Shown in pieces: positions 18,758-28,636 of a stretch of 64,000 bases of DNA. The DNA lies in NCBI RefSeq assembly GCF_014764305.1, contig NZ_CP061703.1, positions 1,191,501 to 1,255,500 on the forward strand, read 5' to 3'. The stretch is from Mesoflavibacter profundi (GTDB taxonomy: Bacteria > Bacteroidota > Bacteroidia > Flavobacteriales > Flavobacteriaceae). The stretch's first letter is position 1. Each line of letters begins with the position of its first letter. Both the position numbers and the translations under genes were made by a program. The notes under the pieces were generated by a model. It was given only the letters and a program-made list of their open reading frames with translations, was not told the origin of the DNA and searched no databases.

Positions 18758-19945
18758 TTATTCTAAAATTGCAGCAATACCTGGTAAAGTTTTTCCTTCT
18801 AGACTTTCTAGCATTGCGCCGCCACCAGTACTTACATAACTAACCTTGTCTTCAAAACCAAATTGCTTTACAGCAGCTACAGAGTCGCCGCCACCAACTA
18901 AAGAAAATGCTCCGTTTTTAGTAGCTTGTGCTATATAATTACCCAATTGGATTGTCCCGTTTGCAAAGTTTTCCATCTCAAAAACACCTAAAGGTCCATT
19001 CCATAAAATGGTCTTACTTTCTAAAACAACCGCTTTAAAGTTTTCTAAAGATTTTGGTCCTGCATCTAATCCTTGCCAACCATCTGGTATTGCATTAATA
19101 TCACAGATTTGAGTGTTTGCATTGTTATCAAACTTATCTGCAGCAATTACATCTACAGGTAAATGTACTTGTACGTTTTTTTCTTTTGCTTGTTTTAATA
19201 TCTCTAAAGCTAAAGGCATTTTATCGTCTTCACAAATAGAATCTCCTACTTTACCACCGTTGGCTTTTGCAAACGTAAAAGACATTCCGCCACCAATTAT
19301 TAGGTGATCTACTTTATCTAAAATATTTTCTATTATCGTAATTTTTGAAGACACTTTTGCGCCGCCAAGTACTGCCAATACTGGTTTTTCTCCAGTTTTC
19401 ATAACTTTATCAATACTTTTTATTTCTTGTTCTAAAAGGTATCCAAAGCATTTACTTTCTGGGAAAAATTGCGCTACAACTGTTGTAGATGCGTGTGCAC
19501 GATGTGCTGTACCAAATGCATCATTTACATAAATATCTCCTAATTTTGATAATTGCTCTGCAAAATCTTTATCGCCTTTAGTTTCTTCTTCATGAAAACG
19601 TAAGTTCTCTAAAATTAAAATTTTACCTGGTTGAAGGTTAGATGCTGCTTGCTCTACAGTATCGCCAACACAATTGTCTATAAACTGTGTTTCTACACCA
19701 ATAATATCTTCTACTTTACTTACAATATGTTTTAAAGAAAACTCGTCTTGAGCGCCTTTTGGTCTTCCTAAATGGGACATTAAAATACAGCTACCACCAT
19801 CTTCTAAAATCTTAATTATTGTTGGTTTTGCTGCTTCTATTCTTGTAGCATCTGTTACATTAAAATTTGAATCTAAAGGCACATTAAAATCTACACGAAT
19901 TAATGCTTTTTTGTTTTTGAAATTGAAATCGTTAAGCGTTTTCAT
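18758..19945 (-). CDS. pgk: Phosphoglycerate kinase
   Basis: Glycolytic enzyme transferring phosphate from 1,3-bisphosphoglycerate to ADP. Family motifs visible: RVDFNVPLD at the N-terminus, [32 protein letters not shown] and GGGDSVAAV near the C-terminal ATP site. Length 395 is normal. It follows the SPOR-domain gene by 16 nt, so it is probably co-transcribed with envelope genes rather than with other glycolytic genes. Confidence 0.98.
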   Translation of the reverse strand: MKTLNDFNFKNKKALIRVDFNVPLDSNFNVTDATRIEAAKPTIIKILEDGGSCILMSHLGRPKGAQDEFSLKHIVSKVEDIIGVETQFIDNCVGDTVEQAASNLQPGKILILENLRFHEEETKGDKDFAEQLSKLGDIYVNDAFGTAHRAHASTTVVAQFFPESKCFGYLLEQEIKSIDKVMKTGEKPVLAVLGGAKVSSKITIIENILDKVDHLIIGGGMSFTFAKANGGKVGDSICEDDKMPLALEILKQAKEKNVQVHLPVDVIAADKFDNNANTQICDINAIPDGWQGLDAGPKSLENFKAVVLESKTILWNGPLGVFEMENFANGTIQLGNYIAQATKNGAFSLVGGGDSVAAVKQFGFEDKVSYVSTGGGAMLESLEGKTLPGIAAILE

Positions 19946-19961
19946 TAGTTGCGTTTTTGTG

Positions 19962-21536
19962 TTAATCGAGATTGGCTTTAAAAATCCATGTATCTCTGTA
20001 TCTATAATTTGTTTTAAGTTCTTCCATTAGTTTAAAGGCGTCTTCTGCTGTATCGCTTCGTAAGACATATACGTAATTCCAATTGTTTTTAGGATTTACA
20101 AATACATCTGCATCAAACCCTTTTTTTATTAGGTTTGCTGTCCAGCGTGAAGCTTTTGTTGCGTCAGAAAATACATTTGTTACCACATAATATCCGCCTT
20201 CTATACCAATTACCACTGTAGATTTTTTTCGTTTTAAATAATTAAACGACTTAGAATTTAATCCCTTTTTTGTGTATTGATATGGTTTTCTTTTTTCTAT
20301 TGTATTGTAACTAGGTTGTGTTTCTGGATTAGACCTAATTATCTCTGGCGCTACGCTAACTTGTGTTGTAGCTGTTTTTGTGTTGTCTTGGACTACATCA
20401 TTAAAATAGGCTTGAGATATCTCTGTTTGGAATGCTGTAAAATATAAATAATACCTATCTGATTGTGTATTTAATCTAAGCGTTGTTTCACTCATACTAT
20501 TATTAATCAAAGAGTTATTATAGTTTGGAATATCCAATTGGGCAATATCAAATCCTAAAGTGTTTTCACTATTTGGTAATCGATCTCTGTTAATTATCGA
20601 ATTATTGGTTATGGTACTATTAAAAAAGTTTTGCTGATATCTTGCGCCATTACTTAGTGACTGAAATTCGTTTTTATTTGCTTTTATTATTGCACATTGA
20701 TCGTATTGTAAATTATTATCACCTTCTAATGCAGACACTACAATTGAGGTTTTTACATCACCTTGATTAACAGATTTAAAATTTTTAAATGTTATATCTA
20801 CAGGTTTGTGATTTACTAATGCAAATCCGTTGTAGGTTGAAATATATTTAGGGTTATCTGTTGGTGATTGATAGATTACGTAAAGCATCCAACCTGCTGC
20901 GCTTCCGCCAGATAAAAATCCTTCTGTAGCTTTTACGTTTGCGACAGTATAATCGCCTGATGCATTGTTTAATTCTTGTAACATGTTTGTTACATCTGCA
21001 TAACATACGTAAGGCGAGTTTATAACATGTGTTGTATTTGTAGATCCATCGTAAATAACTTGACCGGTAATTGACTTGTAGTCTTGATCTGGTATTTTAA
21101 ACTGTATTTGATTTAAAACAGGCGATCTTTTTCCGTTGCCACGATAGATATAGTTTTCTTTTTGAGATTTTCTGGTGCCTTTTTCATACGCATAAGTTGC
21201 TGTCCAATACAAACCTGCATAGGCAATCTTTTTTACATCGTTTGGCAATTTAAGTGTGGCTTGACTAGAGCTAAAGGTTTCTGGATTATCATCAATATCT
21301 ACATATTTCATTTTAATATTGTCATTATCCTCTAACCTATCGTTAAATGGTTTTTTACTGTCTTTACTAAGTATATTATTACCTATTACAGCAACATCTC
21401 CAAAAATGTAAAATTCGTTTACAGATTTAAATGGTACGCCATCTATAAAAGTAGAGTCTACAATTGTTTTTTGCTCCTGCGCAAAAACATTGTAAACACT
21501 AATGTAACAGATAAAAAATAATGTTAGGCGTTTCAT
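19962..21536 (-). CDS. Secreted protein with adhesin-type N-terminal domain and C-terminal SPOR-like domain (copy 1)
   Basis: 524 residues with a signal peptide ending VFAQ. The large N-terminal part (about 35-390) has the blocks [53 protein letters not shown] and [14 protein letters not shown]. This is the pattern I know from the N-termini of very large flavobacterial adhesins carrying type IX secretion signals. Here it ends instead in a SPOR-like module (about 445-524, [16 protein letters not shown] to [10 protein letters not shown]), expected to bind denuded peptidoglycan. It heads the operon with pgk, MltD and DUF4837, and has a paralogue at 23239-24954. Function unknown. Confidence 0.75.
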   Translation of the reverse strand: MKRLTLFFICYISVYNVFAQEQKTIVDSTFIDGVPFKSVNEFYIFGDVAVIGNNILSKDSKKPFNDRLEDNDNIKMKYVDIDDNPETFSSSQATLKLPNDVKKIAYAGLYWTATYAYEKGTRKSQKENYIYRGNGKRSPVLNQIQFKIPDQDYKSITGQVIYDGSTNTTHVINSPYVCYADVTNMLQELNNASGDYTVANVKATEGFLSGGSAAGWMLYVIYQSPTDNPKYISTYNGFALVNHKPVDITFKNFKSVNQGDVKTSIVVSALEGDNNLQYDQCAIIKANKNEFQSLSNGARYQQNFFNSTITNNSIINRDRLPNSENTLGFDIAQLDIPNYNNSLINNSMSETTLRLNTQSDRYYLYFTAFQTEISQAYFNDVVQDNTKTATTQVSVAPEIIRSNPETQPSYNTIEKRKPYQYTKKGLNSKSFNYLKRKKSTVVIGIEGGYYVVTNVFSDATKASRWTANLIKKGFDADVFVNPKNNWNYVYVLRSDTAEDAFKLMEELKTNYRYRDTWIFKANLD

Positions 21537-21561
21537 TTAAACTCTTAAATTAAGTAAACAT

Positions 21562-21569
21562 CAAATATA
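21562..21569 (-). promoter_or_regulatory. Putative -7 element of the SPOR-protein operon
   Basis: Minus-strand TATATTTG (plus CAAATATA) matches TAnnTTTG, 25 nt upstream of the ATG at 21536. It would drive the SPOR-pgk-mltD-DUF4837 operon. Confidence 0.5.
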
Positions 21570-21646
21570 TACAATTACTATGATACATTGTAAGCTAGTT
21601 AATAAAATCAACCAGCAAGATATTCGCTTTTAATTTAGAAGAAAAC

Positions 21647-21654
21647 TATCTTTG
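21647..21654 (+). promoter_or_regulatory. Putative -7 element of holB
   Basis: TATCTTTG matches TAnnTTTG and ends only 4 nt before the ATG at 21659. If used, the transcript would start at or next to the start codon, i.e. be leaderless. Confidence 0.45.
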
Positions 21655-21658
21655 CTTT

Positions 21659-22813
21659 ATGCTTTTTAGTGAAATTTTAGGACTACAACATATAAAAAAA
21701 CACTTAACAACAAGTGCAGATCATGGTCGTGTACCACATGCACAGTTATTTGTTGGACCAGAAGGTTCTGGTACATTGCCTATGGCTATTGCATATGCGC
21801 AATATATTTTATGTAACAATACAGATGCAGAAAACTTAAATGGTAATGCAGCATGCAACTTAAAATTTAAAAACTTTTCTCATCCAGATTTACATTTTGC
21901 TTTTCCTGTAACTACTACAGAAAAAGTAAAAAAACATCCTGTTAGCAGTGCTTTTTTAGAAGAATGGAGGCAACTTTTAAACCAACAACCTTATGGCAAT
22001 TTGTTTGATTGGTACAAGCTTTTAGGTGTAGACAATAAACAAGGTCAAATTGGTGTAGACGAAGCTCAAGATATTGTAAAAGCTTTAAGCTTAAAATCAT
22101 ATGAAGGCGGCTATAAAATTATGATTATTTGGATGGCAGAAAAGTTAAATACGCAAGCCGCAAATAAACTTTTAAAATTAATCGAAGAACCGCCAAATAA
22201 GACCATTTTCTTACTAATTGCCGAAGACGAAGAGCAGATTATAAATACTATTAGATCGCGTTGCCAAATTATTCATTTTCCGCCATTAGCAGAAGAAGAC
22301 ATCAAGGACGGACTTATTAAACAATTTAATATTAACGAAACAGATGCTATAAAAATAGCTCACCAATCTGAAGGTAATTATAACAAAGCATGCGATTTAG
22401 TCTATCACGATAGTGAAGATACTCAATTTGAAAAATGGTTTATTTTTTGGATTAGAGCAGCTTTTAAAGCCAAAGGAAATAAAGCAGCAATACATGATTT
22501 AATTGGTTGGAGTGAAGAAATAGCTAAAACAGGAAGAGAAACCCAAAAGCAGTTTTTAAACTTCTGTTTAGACTTTTTTAGACAAGCCTTATTACTTAAT
22601 TATGGCGCAGAAGATTTAGTTTTTTTTGAAGCTAAAGCTGAAAAATTTGACTTAGCTAAATTTGCTCCTTTTGTACACAATAACAATATTTTAGATATTT
22701 CGGAAGAATTGCAAGATGCTATTTATCATATAGAAAGAAACGGAAATTCTAAAATTATACTTACAGATTTATCCATAAAATTAACCCGATTATTACACGC
22801 CAAACAAGAATAA
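21659..22813 (+). CDS. holB: DNA polymerase III delta' subunit
   Basis: Clamp-loader subunit of the AAA+ fold. The N-terminus (FSEILGLQHIKKHL, then HAQLFVGPEGSG) and the block NTQAANKLLKLIEEPPNKTIFLLIAE are typical of delta'/gamma proteins, followed by RSRCQIIHFPPL (SRC motif). The P-loop region lacks the usual Lys (GPEGSGTL), as expected for delta', which does not hydrolyse ATP. The zinc-binding cysteine cluster is reduced to a few Cys. Length 384 is plausible. It is followed 28 nt later by the doxX gene. Confidence 0.92.
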   Translation: MLFSEILGLQHIKKHLTTSADHGRVPHAQLFVGPEGSGTLPMAIAYAQYILCNNTDAENLNGNAACNLKFKNFSHPDLHFAFPVTTTEKVKKHPVSSAFLEEWRQLLNQQPYGNLFDWYKLLGVDNKQGQIGVDEAQDIVKALSLKSYEGGYKIMIIWMAEKLNTQAANKLLKLIEEPPNKTIFLLIAEDEEQIINTIRSRCQIIHFPPLAEEDIKDGLIKQFNINETDAIKIAHQSEGNYNKACDLVYHDSEDTQFEKWFIFWIRAAFKAKGNKAAIHDLIGWSEEIAKTGRETQKQFLNFCLDFFRQALLLNYGAEDLVFFEAKAEKFDLAKFAPFVHNNNILDISEELQDAIYHIERNGNSKIILTDLSIKLTRLLHAKQE

Positions 22814-22841
22814 CAACCATCCAATATTAACCCTTTTTACT

Positions 22842-23237
22842 ATGAATTCAATATTAGATCACATTACAGAAATTATATTATTACTTTTTTTAGCAATCAC
22901 TTTTTTACAATCTGGATTAGATAAAATTTTAGATTGGAAAGGCAATATAAATTGGTTAAAATCTCATTTTTCTAAAACTTTTATGGCAAATATGGTAGAA
23001 GTTAATGTTGCTATAATTTTAATTTTAGAAACTATAGCTGGTTTGTTAGCCATAATTGGCATCTATCAATTATTAGTAAACGACAATGCTTCTTTAGGAT
23101 TTTATGCAAGTATTTTAAGTGCTATCACTTTACTTTTACTTTTATTTGGACAACGTGTAGCTAAGGATTACGATGGAGCAAGAACAATTGTAGTTTACTT
23201 AATACCAACATTGTTTACTTTATATATTTTACAGTAA
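22842..23237 (+). CDS. DoxX-like membrane protein
   Basis: 131 residues with about four membrane helices. The first helix is followed by QSGLDKILDWKGN, the usual DoxX-like loop, and a later FGQRVAKDYDGA loop. These small proteins are sometimes linked to quinone or redox functions, but the role here is unknown. It is co-directional with holB and ends 1 nt before the end of the convergent SPOR-tailed gene, with no terminator hairpin between them. Confidence 0.8.
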   Translation: MNSILDHITEIILLLFLAITFLQSGLDKILDWKGNINWLKSHFSKTFMANMVEVNVAIILILETIAGLLAIIGIYQLLVNDNASLGFYASILSAITLLLLLFGQRVAKDYDGARTIVVYLIPTLFTLYILQ

Positions 23238-23238
23238 T

Positions 23239-24954
23239 TTAAAAATCTGTCATATTTACCTTAAATACCCAATTATCTTTAAACATACTTTGCTCTAACA
23301 ATGTTTTATGTTGCATATAAGCATCATAAAAATTCTCGGTATGAAGTAAATATACATAATATAGTTTTTTACTCTCGTCTATTAAAAATTTGGTTTCATA
23401 TCCTTTAGTTTTTAAATGTTCTTGCCATTTAAATGCATTTTCTGGTGAAGAAAAAAACTTTGTAATAACATAATAGCCTTGTTTTACACCTTTTATTTCG
23501 GCAGCATTTTTTTCTAAAATCAGTTTAAATTGTTGTGTTTCAAGTGGTTTGTCTTTAATTTTTAAAGCTTCGACATAAGTAGAAGAACTTATTATTACAT
23601 TACCGGATTGCAATTGTTGTGATTGTCCTTTTGTGATAAGTTTTGACTTAAAATTAACCTCTTTTTCACTTTGGTTTACGTCGTTATTTTCGGTTTTAAA
23701 AGATATACTATCATTAGTTTTTATACTATTTAAAGCTACCGTTTTCTCTTGTTCTTCTTCTTTTGTAATAACAGCTTTTTTTACTTCAATTATTTGATTT
23801 TCAATATTTTGACTGTTTAATTTAACCACATTTGGTTGATCATTAAGTTCTATTTTATCAAAAAATTCTTTACTTATTTCAGTTTCAAAAGCAGTAAAAA
23901 ACAAGTAAAATCGGTCTTCTTTAGTATTAAACAAGAGCTCGACTTCTTCAGTAGTATTATCCAAAACAACTTCATTAGTATTTTCTATAGTTAAGGTTGC
24001 AATATCAAATCCTAAGGTGTTTTTACTATCAGGAATCCTTTTAATATTCTGATTTACAGTACTATTAAAGAAGTTTTTTTCTACTCTAAATTCTGTTTTC
24101 AAACGTGTTGCTGTTTTTAATTTAGGATTGGCAATAAAACATTCATCTTCTGTTATATCAGAATCTCCTTCTAAAGCAGCTAATGTTAGGTTGGTTTTAA
24201 ATTCGCCTTCTTCTGGTACTTTAAACCCTTTTAAATTAATGATAACTGGATCTGTTCCTACGTGCGCAAACCCATTAAAAGTTGTAATAAATTTTGGTTG
24301 TGTTGTTGGTGCTTCGTAAACTATATAGAGCATCCAACCTGCTGAACTTCCGCCAGCTACAAAACCTTGTGTTGCATGTATATTTGCTACCGTAATTTGA
24401 CCGTCTAAATGCATTGCATTTTTAAGTAATTTTGTAACATCTGCATAACATGCATAAGGTGCATTTAAATGAAATGCAGCCTTTTTATACCCATCAAATA
24501 TTACCTTACCTTGAATATCTTGATAGTTTTGATGCGGTAATTTAAGTTTAACAGTACTTAAAACGCTTCTGTTTCTGTCTCTTTTTCCTTGAAAAAATAG
24601 CTGTCCGTTTTGTTCTCTTTTACTTCCATAAATATAGCTGTAAGTACCAGTCCAATATAAAGCTGCATAGACTATATTAGATTGATTTTCAGGTAGTTTT
24701 AATTGAGCCGAACTAGAACTAAATGTTGTAATATCTTGGTCTACATCTACATAAACCATTTCGATATCATCATTAGTAATTAGTGGTTGATTAAAAGGAA
24801 GTTTTACGTCTTTACTTAAAATATTATTACCAATAGTAGTTGCATCTCCATAAATATAAAACGACTTTTCGCTTTTAAACGGAGTTGCTTCTTGAGCACA
24901 AATAGTAGTAAAATAAGTAAAGAAAATGATGAAATGCGTTAGCAATTTTCTCAT
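23239..24954 (-). CDS. Secreted protein with adhesin-type N-terminal domain and C-terminal SPOR-like domain (copy 2)
   Basis: 571-residue paralogue of the protein at 19962-21536. It shares the signal peptide layout, [79 protein letters not shown] and NFFNSTVN. A longer low-complexity, Lys/Glu-rich linker (about 385-480) leads to the C-terminal SPOR-like module (GVKQGYYVITKFFSS to NWVFKVNMTDF). The pair flanks holB-doxX, pointing to duplication followed by insertion or rearrangement. Predicted to be exported and to bind peptidoglycan; function unknown. Confidence 0.75.
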   Translation of the reverse strand: MRKLLTHFIIFFTYFTTICAQEATPFKSEKSFYIYGDATTIGNNILSKDVKLPFNQPLITNDDIEMVYVDVDQDITTFSSSSAQLKLPENQSNIVYAALYWTGTYSYIYGSKREQNGQLFFQGKRDRNRSVLSTVKLKLPHQNYQDIQGKVIFDGYKKAAFHLNAPYACYADVTKLLKNAMHLDGQITVANIHATQGFVAGGSSAGWMLYIVYEAPTTQPKFITTFNGFAHVGTDPVIINLKGFKVPEEGEFKTNLTLAALEGDSDITEDECFIANPKLKTATRLKTEFRVEKNFFNSTVNQNIKRIPDSKNTLGFDIATLTIENTNEVVLDNTTEEVELLFNTKEDRFYLFFTAFETEISKEFFDKIELNDQPNVVKLNSQNIENQIIEVKKAVITKEEEQEKTVALNSIKTNDSISFKTENNDVNQSEKEVNFKSKLITKGQSQQLQSGNVIISSSTYVEALKIKDKPLETQQFKLILEKNAAEIKGVKQGYYVITKFFSSPENAFKWQEHLKTKGYETKFLIDESKKLYYVYLLHTENFYDAYMQHKTLLEQSMFKDNWVFKVNMTDF

Positions 24955-25037
24955 AGTCTTTTTAAAATGATTAATAGCAGGATAAATATAAGTAAAAGTG
25001 AGAAAACTACTGATAAATAAAAGGTTATATAAACAAA

Positions 25038-25066
25038 AAAAGCGTTAAACAGTGTTTAACGCTTTT
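25038..25066 (-). terminator. Terminator downstream of the OmpH-like gene
   Basis: Perfect 13-bp inverted repeat (AAAAGCGTTAAAC with its complement) around a 3-nt loop. It lies just past the end of the OmpH gene and upstream of the SPOR paralogue. Confidence 0.85.
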
Positions 25067-25086
25067 AATATTACAATAAAAGTAAC

Positions 25087-25599
25087 TTATTTTTTATATG
25101 CTTCATTTAAAGCATCTGTAATAGCTTTTGTTAGATCTTTAGCATCATCACCGTACATAACGCTACCAGCTTCGTTTTTACCTAAAATAAAAGTGTAGCC
25201 ATTAGATTTACCGTAATCTTTAACAAAATCCTTTACTTTAGTTAAAACAGAATCTATTTCTGTATTAAAAGCTTTAGACATTTGCTCTTCTTCAAATTGT
25301 AACTTTTGTTGAACAATTTGCCACTTTTGTCTAAATTCTTGTAACCCTTCTTGCTGTTTACTTTGAGATAATCTAGCTAATTTCATTTCAGTTGCTTTTG
25401 CATCTAAATTATAAGCTTGAGAAATACTATCTCTTCTTTTATCAAAAGATTCTCCTTTGGCTTTGTATTTTGCTTCTAGATCTATTTTTTGCTGAAAATC
25501 GTTAATTACTTTTCCATTATCGATAAATCCTATTTTTTGTTCTTGACAAGATGTAAATGCTAAAGCAAGTATTAAAACACCAATTATTTTTTTCATCAT
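25087..25599 (-). CDS. OmpH/Skp-like lipoprotein
   Basis: 170 residues with the lipobox AFTSC after a hydrophobic segment. It then shows the OmpH-family start QKIGFIDNGKVINDFQQ and a long Lys/Gln/Glu-rich helical region typical of the Skp coiled-coil tentacles, ending in NGYTFILGKNE and SVMYGDDAKDLT. Skp proteins chaperone outer-membrane proteins through the periplasm; a lipid anchor is common in Bacteroidota members. The start could be either of the first two ATG codons (25599 or 25596). Monocistronic by its own -7 element and terminator. Confidence 0.87.
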   Translation of the reverse strand: MMKKIIGVLILALAFTSCQEQKIGFIDNGKVINDFQQKIDLEAKYKAKGESFDKRRDSISQAYNLDAKATEMKLARLSQSKQQEGLQEFRQKWQIVQQKLQFEEEQMSKAFNTEIDSVLTKVKDFVKDYGKSNGYTFILGKNEAGSVMYGDDAKDLTKAITDALNEAYKK

Positions 25600-25618
25600 T
25601 AAATATTTTAAATTTTGG

Positions 25619-25626
25619 CAAATGTA
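25619..25626 (-). promoter_or_regulatory. Putative -7 element of the OmpH-like gene
   Basis: Minus-strand TACATTTG (plus CAAATGTA) matches TAnnTTTG, 19 nt upstream of the first ATG. Confidence 0.5.
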
Positions 25627-25825
25627 AAAAATTAAAAAAAGTGATTACCATTTTTTATCGCTTTAAAACCGATATAAGAAATATTTATAATAATATTTAA
25701 ATTATATAACTTATTACTATAAAAATCGAGTTAAAATAAAGCGTTTTAAGCGCGTTTTAAAAATTCTTAATACGTTTCCCTTAATTAAACTACTATTTAA
25801 TCTCAGTAGCTTTTATTTTAAGTTT

Positions 25826-26677
25826 TTATACTTTTTTAAGGACGTAAATTAAAGAAGAGTACTCTTTTGTACGTATTGCTTTAAAATTAGATCGTAATCC
25901 TATATAAAAAGCTTTAATTAAATTTTTACTTCCAGATTTATATTGCTCTGACAATAAACTAACGTAAAACGAATCAAACAACATTGGTTTTATACCATCT
26001 AATTTAAAATTAAAAGTGCCAAATAAATTAGAAATTGAAGTTTGATTAAAATGCCATAAATGTCTAGGTACATCATAAGCTGCCCAAAATTGCTTATAAT
26101 AAGTTGCATCAAAACTTTTATAATTTGGTACAGCAACCACTAACCTACCATTTGGTTTTAAAAGTTTTTTAAAAATTGAAATTTGATGGTCTAAATCTGG
26201 AAGATGCTCTAAAACATGCCAAAGCGTAATTACATCAAAACTATTAGCTTCATAGTTTTCTAATTGATAAATATCAAATACAGATTGATCTGTTTTTTGA
26301 TTTGCAATTGTTCTTGCATCAAAATTGGGTTCGATACCAGAAACAATCCAATTGTTTTCTTTTGCTGTTTTTAAAAAATCGCCAGTACCACAACCAACAT
26401 CTAAAAGTGTTTTAGTGTCGGTTTTAAACCCATTAATTAGTTTTAATTTTTGCTGTAAAGAAAAACGTCTTACTAAATGATATGCTTTTTCAAACCAATT
26501 TCGTTTTGCATCTGTATGCGAAATATAATCTTCGGTTTTATAATATTCTGAAAGTTGACTAGCTTTTGGCTGAGGAAAGGTTTCTAAAAAACCATAGTTT
26601 TTATTCTCTTTAAGTTGAAATAATTCTCCTGAAACAGAATGGTCTTTTATATGTAATTGTGTTTGTTCTTTACTCAT
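25826..26677 (-). CDS. Class I SAM-dependent methyltransferase
   Basis: 283 residues. SAM-binding motif I LLDVGCGTGDFL lies around residues 91-102, followed by a motif-II-like stretch and VITLWHVLEHLPDL, the usual post-II helix of the Methyltransf_11/23 group. The N-terminal 80 residues precede the fold. The substrate is not evident. It lies 76 nt downstream of mnmG with a parS palindrome in the gap, and may be read through from mnmG. Confidence 0.85.
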   Translation of the reverse strand: MSKEQTQLHIKDHSVSGELFQLKENKNYGFLETFPQPKASQLSEYYKTEDYISHTDAKRNWFEKAYHLVRRFSLQQKLKLINGFKTDTKTLLDVGCGTGDFLKTAKENNWIVSGIEPNFDARTIANQKTDQSVFDIYQLENYEANSFDVITLWHVLEHLPDLDHQISIFKKLLKPNGRLVVAVPNYKSFDATYYKQFWAAYDVPRHLWHFNQTSISNLFGTFNFKLDGIKPMLFDSFYVSLLSEQYKSGSKNLIKAFYIGLRSNFKAIRTKEYSSLIYVLKKV

Positions 26678-26726
26678 AAATTTAAAGTCTAATCAAAAAA
26701 GAAGAATTAAAACTGATAAAAAAAGT

Positions 26727-26748
26727 AAACGTTCCACGTGGAACGTTT
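26727..26748. promoter_or_regulatory. parS-like ParB-binding site 1
   Basis: A perfect 22-bp palindrome whose core is GTTCCACGTGGAAC, the parS core known from Pseudomonas and close to the B. subtilis consensus. It lies in the 76-nt gap between the end of mnmG and the methyltransferase gene. Identical 14-bp core to the second site at 28637-28652. Confidence 0.85.
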
Positions 26749-26753
26749 AAAAT

Positions 26754-28625
26754 CTATCTTCCTAAATACACTAATAAAACAGAAATATCTGCAGGAGAAA
26801 CTCCACTTACTCTAGATGCTTGAGATATAGTTACAGGTTGAATTTTATTTAATTTTTCCCTTGCTTCCATACTCATGGATTTAAGTTTAGAATAATCAAA
26901 ATTATCTGGAATTCTTATATTTTCTAGACGCGTTAATTTGTCTGCATTATTTTTTTCTTTAGCTATATATCCAGAGTATTTAACTTGAATTTCGGTCTGC
27001 TCTATTATTTCATTATCTAGATTATTATCTTTAATGTAATTAGAAACAGACTCGATTTTTTTCATGTCTTCAATATCAATATTTGGTCTAGCAAAAATCT
27101 TAAACATCTTATCTTGCTGTTTCATTAATGAAGAATTCTTAGACTCTAAAATAGGATTTATTTCACTTGTAGTCACACTAGTATTTTGGAAAAATTCTAC
27201 AAACTTTTCTGCTTGTTCGTGTTTTTCTTCCATACGTTTTAAACGTTTTTCTGAAGCTAAACCAAGCTCATATCCTTTAGGTGTTAATCTTAAATCGGCG
27301 TTATCTTGTCGCAATAACGTTCTATATTCTGCTCTAGATGTAAACATACGATAAGGCTCTTCTGTACCTTTTGTAATAAGATCGTCTATTAAAACACCTA
27401 TATAAGCTTCATCTCTTTTTAAGATAAATTCATCTCTTTCTTGAACTTTTAATGCAGCATTTATACCAGCCATTAATCCTTGAGATGCTGCTTCTTCATA
27501 TCCAGTTGTTCCGTTAATTTGACCTGCAAAGTATAATCCATCAACAAGTTTAGTCTCTAATGTATGACGTAATTGTGTCGGCGGAAAATAATCATATTCT
27601 ATAGCATAACCTGGTCTAAAAAACTTAACATTTTCAAATCCAACAACGGATCTTAACGCGTTAAATTGAACATCTTCTGGAAGTGAAGTTGAAAATCCGT
27701 TAATATAATATTCTACCGTATTCCAACCTTCAGGCTCCACAAATAATTGATGTTTATCTTTATCTGCAAAGCGATTAATTTTATCTTCTATAGATGGACA
27801 ATATCTTGGTCCTAAACTTTTAATTCGACCATTAAACATTGGTGAGCGATCAAAACCTTCTCGTAGTAAATCATGCACTTTTTCACTGGTGTAAGACATA
27901 TGACAACTACGTTGTTGGGTTAAAGGTTTTGTAATATCTAAATACGAAAATTTATCAGGATTTACATCACCAGGTTGTTCTATCATTTTAGAAAAATCTA
28001 GAGAACGACCATCTACTCTTGGTGGCGTTCCTGTTTTCATTCTTCCAGATTCAAAGCCTAAATTTACTAATTGTTCTGTGATACCTGTTGCTGCTTTTTC
28101 TCCCGCTCTTCCGCCACCAAAATTTTTATCACCAATATGTATTAAGCCATTTAAAAAAGTTCCGTTAGTTAAAACGACCGATTTAGATTTAATCTTAACT
28201 CCTAAGGAAGTAACAACTCCTTCAACCTTTCCATCGTTAACAATTAAACCACTTACCATTTCTTGATAGAAATCTAAGTTAGGTGTTTGCTCTAAAAGCA
28301 ATCTCCAATCTTCTGCAAAACGCATACGATCACTTTGGACTCTTGGACTCCACATTGCAGGTCCTTTAGATTTGTTAAGCATCTTAAACTGTATTGCAGA
28401 GGTATCACTTACAATACCAGAATAACCGCCAAGCGCATCAATTTCTCTTACAATTTGTCCTTTAGCAATTCCACCCATTGCAGGATTACAAGACATTTGA
28501 GCAATGTTTTGCAAATTCATAGTTACTAATAAGGTTTTACTTCCCATATTAGCAGCTGCAGCTGCAGCTTCGCTACCAGCATGTCCTGCACCAACAACTA
28601 TAACATCGTAAACTTCGTTAAACAT
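26754..28625 (-). CDS. mnmG: tRNA U34 carboxymethylaminomethyl modification enzyme MnmG (GidA)
   Basis: FAD-dependent enzyme that with MnmE modifies U34 of certain tRNAs. The FAD-binding motif VVGAGHAGSEAAAAAA is at the N-terminus; CNPAMGGIAKG, the GTPPRVDGRS region, FAGQINGTTGYEEAA and the C-terminal VSGVSPADISVLLVYL block are all diagnostic. Length 623 is normal. It has its own -7 element at 28681-28688 and is bracketed by two parS-like sites, one in the 5' leader and one just past the stop. In many bacteria gidA lies near oriC. Confidence 0.98.
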   Translation of the reverse strand: MFNEVYDVIVVGAGHAGSEAAAAAANMGSKTLLVTMNLQNIAQMSCNPAMGGIAKGQIVREIDALGGYSGIVSDTSAIQFKMLNKSKGPAMWSPRVQSDRMRFAEDWRLLLEQTPNLDFYQEMVSGLIVNDGKVEGVVTSLGVKIKSKSVVLTNGTFLNGLIHIGDKNFGGGRAGEKAATGITEQLVNLGFESGRMKTGTPPRVDGRSLDFSKMIEQPGDVNPDKFSYLDITKPLTQQRSCHMSYTSEKVHDLLREGFDRSPMFNGRIKSLGPRYCPSIEDKINRFADKDKHQLFVEPEGWNTVEYYINGFSTSLPEDVQFNALRSVVGFENVKFFRPGYAIEYDYFPPTQLRHTLETKLVDGLYFAGQINGTTGYEEAASQGLMAGINAALKVQERDEFILKRDEAYIGVLIDDLITKGTEEPYRMFTSRAEYRTLLRQDNADLRLTPKGYELGLASEKRLKRMEEKHEQAEKFVEFFQNTSVTTSEINPILESKNSSLMKQQDKMFKIFARPNIDIEDMKKIESVSNYIKDNNLDNEIIEQTEIQVKYSGYIAKEKNNADKLTRLENIRIPDNFDYSKLKSMSMEAREKLNKIQPVTISQASRVSGVSPADISVLLVYLGR

Positions 28626-28636
28626 AATATTTGGAT

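Noticed and set aside
25600-25825. 226-bp gap after the OmpH promoter as a small RNA or small gene
   Set aside because: It is AT-rich with only the -7 element at one end; no frame, hairpin with T-tract or known RNA motif is visible.
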